Shown here: in pieces, positions 58,819-64,000 of the stretch
Layout of the letters: each line of letters opens with the position of its first letter
Numbering within the stretch: the first letter of the stretch is position 1
Position numbers and translations under genes: made by a program
From: Bacteroidota bacterium
GTDB lineage: Bacteria > Bacteroidota > Rhodothermia > Balneolales > Balneolaceae
NCBI GenBank assembly: GCA_009909035.1
Contig: JAAAOB010000159.1
Location: forward strand, 40,318 to 104,317
Reading direction: 5' to 3'
Length of the DNA: 64,000 nucleotides
Notes under the pieces: generated by a model
Database searches by the model: none
Told to the model about the DNA's origin: nothing
The model's input: only the letters and a program-made list of their open reading frames with translations

Positions 58819-59733
58819 CTAAAAAACGGATGCTTCCGTCTCTGTTGTAAACCTCTCCAGGAACTCCATCCCTTTAAATGAATTTCCCTTTGGATTCAGT
58901 TTTGGGCTCCAGACTGCAATACTATAGTGATTGGGGAGAACGGCCACAATTCCTCCGCCAACGCCGCTTTTTCCCGGCAGACCCGTTCTGAAGGAAAACT
59001 CACCCGCCTCATCATACATCCCGCAGAGCTGCATGATGGCATTGATCCGCTTTGACTTACTCACAGATATCACATTATCGCTGGTATATGGACAACTCCC
59101 ATACCCGGCCAGGTATAGAAACGTACGTGCAAGCTCGCGGCAGGTCATCTCGATGGAGCAGAGATTAAAATAAAGGTCAAGCACCTCTTCGATGTCGTTC
59201 TGAATATTTCCGAATGCTTTCATCAGGTAGATGAGGCTGCTGTTTCTGTGGCCGGTTCTCTTTTCAGATTCCGCCACCCGATCGGAGTAGTGGATATCCC
59301 GGTTTCCTGACACATTCCGAATAAATTCGATCAGTTCAGCTTTAGGATGTGTGCAATGGCTGATCAGAATATCGCATACAACAATGGCCCCGGAATTGAT
59401 CATCGGATTCCGGGGAATACCGTTGTTATATTCCAATAACGTGAGTGAATTAAACGGAGCACCGGACGGCTCCACCCCCATTCGCTGCCAGAGGTAATCC
59501 CCTTCCATTTTGTACGCAAAGGTAAGCGACAGGACTTTGGCAATACTTTGAATAGAAAATTTTTCATCCGAATCGCCCATGGAATAATGCTGATCGTCGA
59601 GGGTGGTGAGGTGAACACCAAATTTATCAGGCTCAACGCCGGCCAGTTCAGGGATGTAGGTTGCCACCTCACCGGGATCATCGATCTCTTTTAGATCATT
59701 GAAGATATTATGGATCGGCTTCTGGTAGTTCAT
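58819..59733 (-). CDS. glsA: Glutaminase A
   Basis: 304 residues. The serine-dependent active site is visible in FSIQSIAKVLSLTFAY (Ser and Lys), with TLLEYNNGIPRNPMINSGAI and GKSGVGGGIVAVLPN completing the family's signature blocks. It hydrolyses glutamine to glutamate and ammonia. It sits between PaaZ and the PaaY-like gene on the same strand, which is probably incidental. Confidence 0.96.
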   Translation of the reverse strand: MNYQKPIHNIFNDLKEIDDPGEVATYIPELAGVEPDKFGVHLTTLDDQHYSMGDSDEKFSIQSIAKVLSLTFAYKMEGDYLWQRMGVEPSGAPFNSLTLLEYNNGIPRNPMINSGAIVVCDILISHCTHPKAELIEFIRNVSGNRDIHYSDRVAESEKRTGHRNSSLIYLMKAFGNIQNDIEEVLDLYFNLCSIEMTCRELARTFLYLAGYGSCPYTSDNVISVSKSKRINAIMQLCGMYDEAGEFSFRTGLPGKSGVGGGIVAVLPNHYSIAVWSPKLNPKGNSFKGMEFLERFTTETEASVF

Positions 59734-59808
59734 GGGAAGGGGTTGATGCGGTTAAGTAAAACAGTGATGTATGGATTCAGATACAGGAGAGAGCTTGTCT
59801 CTCAACTA

Positions 59809-60402
59809 TCAATCCGAACGGTTCTTCCAGGTCTCATACCCGCCTTGTTGCTGTTTCCGGTCCTTGGGAATCTCGCGCAAAGGCTCACACTCTTGCCAGG
59901 AGTCACGCATTTGCTGCGGCAGTCGCTGATACCAGCCGGTACCTTCGGTTTTCCACTCAGCCATCTCATCCGTTACATCTTTGACAATTTTGGCGGGGTT
60001 TCCCACAACTACTTTTCGATCCGGAATTTCGGTCCCTTCTTTCACAAACGCCAGCGCCCCGATGATGCACTCTGTCCCGATGGTGACGTTGTCCATCACC
60101 ACGGCATTCATTCCAACAAGTGTATTCTCTCCAATCGTTGATCCATGTATGATAGCTCCATGACCAATATGAGCGGATTTGTGGAGTGTTACCGTCACCC
60201 CGGGAAACATGTGAATCGTACAGTTCTCCTGGACATTACATCCGTCCTCAATCACAATCTTGCCCCAGTCGCCCCGAATGGCCGCTCCCGGGCCGATGTA
60301 GACATCTTTGCCAATAATCACATGTCCGGTCACTGCCGCCCGGGGATGGATGAAGGCGGTTTTGTGGATGACCGGTTTGTAGTCATTAAATTCGTAGATC
60401 AA
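59809..60402 (-). CDS. paaY: PaaY-like gamma-carbonic-anhydrase-family protein
   Basis: 197 residues forming a left-handed beta-helix of hexapeptide repeats (AAVTGHVIIGKDVYIGPGAA, CTIHMFPG, SAHIGHGAIIHGSTIGENT). The length, the tail (GNPAKIVKDVTDEM, GWYQRLPQQM, CEPLREI) and the start IYEFNDYKPVIHKTAF match phenylacetate-degradation protein PaaY, a thioesterase that hydrolyses dead-end ring-hydroxylated CoA esters. The start is a TTG at 60402, which agrees with the family's N terminus. Directly before it, 60405-60416 contains GGTTAGCGGTTA, the same unit as the heptamer repeat near the thiolase. Confidence 0.85.
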   Translation of the reverse strand: MIYEFNDYKPVIHKTAFIHPRAAVTGHVIIGKDVYIGPGAAIRGDWGKIVIEDGCNVQENCTIHMFPGVTVTLHKSAHIGHGAIIHGSTIGENTLVGMNAVVMDNVTIGTECIIGALAFVKEGTEIPDRKVVVGNPAKIVKDVTDEMAEWKTEGTGWYQRLPQQMRDSWQECEPLREIPKDRKQQQGGYETWKNRSD

Positions 60403-60427
60403 TTGGTTAGCGGTTATTTGTTAATTG

Positions 60428-60853
60428 TTATCGGGGTCCGTAATTAACTCTTTCCTCTTTAACTTGATCACCAGTTTTGGCTTTTCGAAGATAGTTGATA
60501 TAGCCATTCAGAAGACGGTTATTAATTTCGATTTCCCGGCGTAGTTTGTCAAGCTCATCCTGAGTAATATAGTTTTCATCAAGCGCAGTAATTGAGTCGT
60601 TCAGAACTTCACTTAAAGAACCCCGGGATATTCTGCAGAAATGAATATTCTCCTGGTAGTGATATCTTCCATAACCTTCTGCGATATTTCTCGCGATAGA
60701 CCTTGATGACCTGATTAATTGGTCTTCAAGCCTGTACTGCTCAATTTTCGGGAATTTTTTTGTCATTTCACTGATTATTCTATGAATTTTTCTGGCTTGT
60801 CTCCATACTTCTAAATCCTCGAATGAACCAACCTCTCTCTTCTTATACTCCAT
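60428..60853 (-). CDS. Four-helix-bundle protein (23S rRNA intervening-sequence type)
   Basis: 141 residues. VGSFEDLEVWRQARKIHRII, LEDQLIRSSRSIARNIAEGYG and DELDKLRREIEINNRLLNGYI are the family's four amphipathic helices. Relatives were first found inside 23S rRNA genes of some bacteria, but most are free-standing as here. The function is unknown. It lies between paaY and the heptamer repeat. Confidence 0.9.
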   Translation of the reverse strand: MEYKKREVGSFEDLEVWRQARKIHRIISEMTKKFPKIEQYRLEDQLIRSSRSIARNIAEGYGRYHYQENIHFCRISRGSLSEVLNDSITALDENYITQDELDKLRREIEINNRLLNGYINYLRKAKTGDQVKEERVNYGPR

Positions 60854-60950
60854 AACTTTTTAGTTTATTTATGATACCACCTTATCGATGTTGTTCAATA
60901 TAATTTTTTACTTAAAAATTTGACAAAAGTATTCAGAATACAAAATTTCC

Positions 60951-61048
60951 GCTAACCGCTAACCGCTAACCGCTAACCGCTAACCGCTAACCGCTAACCG
61001 CTAACCGCTAACCGCTAACCGCTAACCGCTAACCGCTAACCGCTAACC
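60951..61048. repeat. 14 perfect tandem copies of a 7-base unit (GCTAACC / GGTTAGC)
   Basis: Fourteen exact copies of GCTAACC fill 60951-61048, with partial units on both sides. On the minus strand the last 13 bases form the final codons and stop (TAG) of the thiolase gene. The unit contains TAG, and because 7 is not a multiple of 3 each frame meets a stop within three copies, so a change in copy number would not lengthen the protein much. Confidence 0.97.
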
Positions 61049-62259
61049 GCTCGCTCCAGCACCACCGCATATCCCTGACCCACACCGACACACATCGTCA
61101 CCAGAGCATACTGTTTCTGCTGTTTTTGTAGTTCGATAGCTGCGGTTTGAAGGATGCGGGCACCGCTGACGCCGAGAGGGTGACCGAGTGCAATCGCCCC
61201 GCCGTTCGGGTTGATGCGTTCGTCGTCATCATCAAGACCCATAGTTCGGGTGCATGCGAGGACCTGGGCGGCAAACGCTTCGTTAAGTTCGATGATGCCC
61301 ATATCGTCCAGCGTCAATCCAGCGCGTTTCAAGGCAATTTCTGAGGCGTAAACAGGACCGATTCCCATAATTCGCGGCTCCACCCCGGCTACGCCCGAGG
61401 AGACAATCCGCGCCAGTGGCTCCAGGCCGTGATCATTCATCGCTTGTCCGGAGGCGATCAGCATAGCGGCTGAACCGTCATTGAGTCCGGAGGAGTTGCC
61501 TGCCGTCACGCTGCCATCTTTTTTGAAAGCGGGACGAAGTTTGGCAAGAATTTCTTCGGTTGTATCCGGCCTGATAAACTCATCATCTTTGAATTGAATT
61601 GGATCCTGTTTACGGCGGGGAATCTCTACAGGCACAATCTCTTCAGCCAACCGACCGGATTCTCTTGCTGTTGCCGCTTTCTGCTGACTCCAGGCCGCAA
61701 ACCTGTCCTGCGCTTCCCGCTCAATGCCATATTTTTCTACCAGGTTTTCCGCCGTACTGCCCATGCCGTCGGTACCGTAGAGTTCCTCCATTTTTGGGTT
61801 GATGAACCGCCAGCCAAAACTGGTGTCGTGCATTTCAGCGTCGTTTCCGAACGGTTTGGATGATTTTGAAATCGCCCACGGGCCGCGCGTCATATGCTCT
61901 ACGCCGCCGGTGATGAACAGCTCGCCCTCGTCAGCGGCGATCGCCCGTCGGGCATGGATCGCAGCCGACATACTTGATGCACATAAGCGGTTTACCGTTT
62001 CACCCGGAACCGTAAACGGAAGGCCTGCCAGCAGCATCGCCATTCGCGCCACATTCCGGTTATCTTCACCCGCCTGGTTGGCACAGCCAAAGATGACGTC
62101 GTCAATTGCTTTCGGGTCGACATCAGAATTCCGGTTCACCAGCTCTTTGATCACATGGGCGCCGAGATCATCCGTGCGGACAGGGGAGAGACTGCCACGG
62201 AAATTTCCGATTGGGGTTCGAATCGCATCAACGATAAACGCCTGGTTTTTGTCTGACAT
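61036..62259 (-). CDS. Acetyl-CoA C-acyltransferase / 3-oxoadipyl-CoA-type thiolase
   Basis: 407 residues, thiolase fold. The nucleophilic Cys is in [15 protein letters not shown]; the other site residues are in [26 protein letters not shown] and [16 protein letters not shown]. It cleaves a 3-oxoacyl-CoA with CoA; in the company of PaaZ, PaaY and an enoyl-CoA hydratase, the 3-oxoadipyl-CoA step of phenylacetate breakdown is likely, though general beta-oxidation is possible. The last four residues (AVSG) and the stop are written by the heptamer repeat. Confidence 0.9.
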   Translation of the reverse strand: MSDKNQAFIVDAIRTPIGNFRGSLSPVRTDDLGAHVIKELVNRNSDVDPKAIDDVIFGCANQAGEDNRNVARMAMLLAGLPFTVPGETVNRLCASSMSAAIHARRAIAADEGELFITGGVEHMTRGPWAISKSSKPFGNDAEMHDTSFGWRFINPKMEELYGTDGMGSTAENLVEKYGIEREAQDRFAAWSQQKAATARESGRLAEEIVPVEIPRRKQDPIQFKDDEFIRPDTTEEILAKLRPAFKKDGSVTAGNSSGLNDGSAAMLIASGQAMNDHGLEPLARIVSSGVAGVEPRIMGIGPVYASEIALKRAGLTLDDMGIIELNEAFAAQVLACTRTMGLDDDDERINPNGGAIALGHPLGVSGARILQTAAIELQKQQKQYALVTMCVGVGQGYAVVLERAVSG

Positions 62260-62742
62260 AGGGGTATATAATTGAAGATTAATTTAAATATGATGGGGAA
62301 TTAAGATAAGAAATCAGGGACGATTTGTGGAGTGCTCATTGCATTTGTGTAGCTCAACCTGACAGCCGAAGGTGACGCCCTGGCGATACACCCACAGGAT
62401 CTGTCAGCGTTGAGAGGGATTGTTGCCTTGAGATGAAACCATGAAACAAAGAAATGCTATGCCCCAAAGCTGTCAGAAGCCGGAAAGACGCCGGAATGCT
62501 GACAGGTCTCACCCCTCGTCGGACGATTGGCCTGAAGGGATCGCTTGGCGGCTTTCTTCGTCCGATGAGTGTTTCCACGTTTGACGAGTCACCAAACCAA
62601 CGCACCAAATAAAAAAATCCCCATTCAAAGAGGTGCAAAACCCTATCTGATTGGACATTCTGATTATCAGAGAAAGTGTTTTTGCCCAAAAATCAGGCTG
62701 GTGAGCATTCATCACCCCTACAAACTCTGAATTCGGCAATCT
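62260..62742. other. Intergenic with inverted CTGTCAG elements, no gene seen
   Basis: About 480 bases. CTGACAG (62359-62365) faces CTGTCAG (62401-62407), and CTGTCAG (62470-62476) faces CTGACAG (62499-62505) around a G/C-rich core. They look like small repetitive palindromic elements. A related piece lies near 49445. No coding capacity is supported. Confidence 0.45.
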
Positions 62743-63933
62743 TTAATCAACCAATCCGGCCACATCATACCGTACGACGACCTCAAAACCGGATGAGTTC
62801 TGTTCAATGGTATAGGCTTTGCCGCCTTTTACCGCCCGGAATGGCTTATCAACCGGCCAGTGAAACCGGGCAGCTACACTCTTTTCAATATCGTCAATAA
62901 CAAACCATTCGGACACGTCACGGTCTACCTGCACGGTAGATATCCAAATGTTCTCTTCATCATCCACGAACATATCATACAGTGCCGGCCAGTGGTCAGG
63001 ATATTTTGCACTCTCACGTACCATATGTAGCTGTCGATTGTGCGTATACTCCGGCAAAAGATCCTCTTCCGGCTGAAAGTCCACTCGCTGTAACGGGTAT
63101 CGGTAGGTTCGCAGCGGTGCACCATCCGTACTAAAAATCCGAATTGAAAAATCAGTAGAATGCGCACTGACGATCTTTCCAGTGTCTGTAAACTCAATGA
63201 ATGGTTTTTCGGCGATTGGCAGCGTAAATGGTGCCGGCTTACCTGCATAAACACCAACGATGTATCGTTCAGCTTTTTCCTGAAAGAGGATTTTCGGACC
63301 CACACCGTCCGATATTGATAATAGCGCAATATGCATTTGGCCGTCAGGCTGATAGGCTGGATTACGTTCTTCATGAAACGCGAACAGGAGCCTGCCATTT
63401 CGGTCAACCCCGAGCGGATGAAGATCCAGTGCGTTATTCGGCTGGCCGGCTGTCAATTCTTCGGATAAGAGCGAATCCAGAGCGATGTAATCAAGATCGG
63501 TTTCTTCGTCTGGACCATAACGGGTGATGGTTTCATTTGCTGAATCCAAAATCCATAATTGATCATTTCTGAAGTGTAGACTTGAAATCTGATCAAACTC
63601 AGGTCCATTTTTTTGCCGGTCACTCAAGATTCCACGATATGTTCCAATGGCCGAAAAATGGTGTATATGCCGATGATTCCACTTTTCACCCGCCAGGTAA
63701 AGTGTTCCTTCGTCATCTATCGTGATATCGGGAATCCGGTCCAGCAATAGTGAATCTTCAAAGACCTGCTCTCTCTCAAATTGTAACGTTCGAATATTTT
63801 TTACCCGGTCTGGTTCAGATAAATCAACAAATTCACCAGGCCCCTTATTTCTGCTGTGGTCCCCCTCAAGGAACGTACATCCGGACGTCATTACGCATAT
63901 AATAAAGATCGCTACGCTAAGGTGCTTTTTCAT
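62743..63933 (-). CDS. 6-bladed beta-propeller lipoprotein
   Basis: 396 residues from the ATG at 63933 (MKKHLSVAIFIICVMTSGC), a lipoprotein signal with lipobox TSGC; an eight-codon TTG-started extension is less likely. The body has propeller blades such as IPDITIDDEGTLYLAGEKW, HHFSAIGTYRGILSD and DMFVDDEENIWISTVQVD. Such proteins are common in Rhodothermia and Bacteroidota; their role, probably binding or sensing, is unknown. The fragment at 45194-45670 is a damaged relative. Confidence 0.8.
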   Translation of the reverse strand: MKKHLSVAIFIICVMTSGCTFLEGDHSRNKGPGEFVDLSEPDRVKNIRTLQFEREQVFEDSLLLDRIPDITIDDEGTLYLAGEKWNHRHIHHFSAIGTYRGILSDRQKNGPEFDQISSLHFRNDQLWILDSANETITRYGPDEETDLDYIALDSLLSEELTAGQPNNALDLHPLGVDRNGRLLFAFHEERNPAYQPDGQMHIALLSISDGVGPKILFQEKAERYIVGVYAGKPAPFTLPIAEKPFIEFTDTGKIVSAHSTDFSIRIFSTDGAPLRTYRYPLQRVDFQPEEDLLPEYTHNRQLHMVRESAKYPDHWPALYDMFVDDEENIWISTVQVDRDVSEWFVIDDIEKSVAARFHWPVDKPFRAVKGGKAYTIEQNSSGFEVVVRYDVAGLVD

Positions 63934-64000
63934 TATCCAGTCTTTGTAATCATTCAATTTACCTGAGACCTCTCAAGTGACTCGCAACTCAATTCATTGA

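Noticed and set aside
60951..61048. CRISPR-like or telomere-like array
   Set aside because: The units are 7 bases with no spacers, so it is a simple tandem repeat; the sequence is not terminal.

Overview
Organism. The window reads as a chromosome segment of a marine or halophilic member of Balneolales/Rhodothermia (Bacteroidota-related, Rhodohalobacter- or Balneola-like). The grounds are type IX secretion (T9SS) C-terminal sorting domains with the NYPNPFNP signature on three secreted proteins, a TonB-dependent receptor without a SusD partner, acidic proteins, an ECF sigma/Ser-Thr kinase pair and a NagB-LmbE fusion. This is inferred from protein style; no rRNA or tRNA gene was found. REGION 1 (1-20.7 kb): a glycan utilisation locus on the + strand aimed at beta-mannan or glucomannan. 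It holds a 5'-truncated TonB-dependent receptor, a T9SS-exported beta-helix protein, a modular GH5 enzyme, a sodium/solute symporter, a GH130 mannosylglucose phosphorylase, an AGE-family 2-epimerase, a GH26 lipoprotein mannanase, a xylose-isomerase-like TIM-barrel protein, a metallophosphoesterase with a CBM9-like tail, an SGNH acetylesterase, a GH9 endoglucanase and a cupin phosphomannose isomerase. Read together: extracellular cutting and deacetylation, outer-membrane import, cytoplasmic conversion of mannobiose to mannosylglucose, phosphorolysis to mannose-1-phosphate plus glucose, and entry to glycolysis. REGION 2 (20.7-25.5 kb): a methyltransferase, then a graveyard (a PIN-toxin stub and a full-length but shattered second GH26 gene), then a ROK-family repressor and a small outer-membrane barrel. 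REGION 3 (25.7-34.7 kb): housekeeping genes (Rel/SpoT, HU/IHF, YqgF, peptide deformylase, Met-tRNA formyltransferase, ankyrin protein, GAPDH) and a SusA-like GH13 amylase. REGION 4 (34.8-49.5 kb, mostly - strand): a decayed RHH/PIN toxin-antitoxin pair, a beta-eliminating lyase whose active-site residues match tyrosine phenol-lyase rather than tryptophanase, a TPR Ser/Thr kinase with its ECF sigma factor, a divergent 1296-residue lipoprotein with InlB-like repeats, a beta-propeller fragment, MetZ, OsmC, a collagen-like lipoprotein and a decayed RHH/MazF pair. REGION 5 (49.5-64 kb): P5C dehydrogenase, the NagB-LmbE fusion divergent from a ROK kinase and a LacI repressor, then a - strand phenylacetate-type set (enoyl-CoA hydratase, PaaZ, PaaY-like protein, thiolase) interleaved with glutaminase and a four-helix-bundle protein, a 14-copy heptanucleotide repeat that supplies the last codons of the thiolase, and a beta-propeller lipoprotein. 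No CRISPR array, intact insertion sequence, prophage or intact defence system was seen. The most notable items are the SusD-less mannan locus with a fossil GH26 paralogue, the probable tyrosine phenol-lyase, three dead toxin-antitoxin loci, the NagB-LmbE fusion with a changed catalytic residue, and the heptamer repeat.
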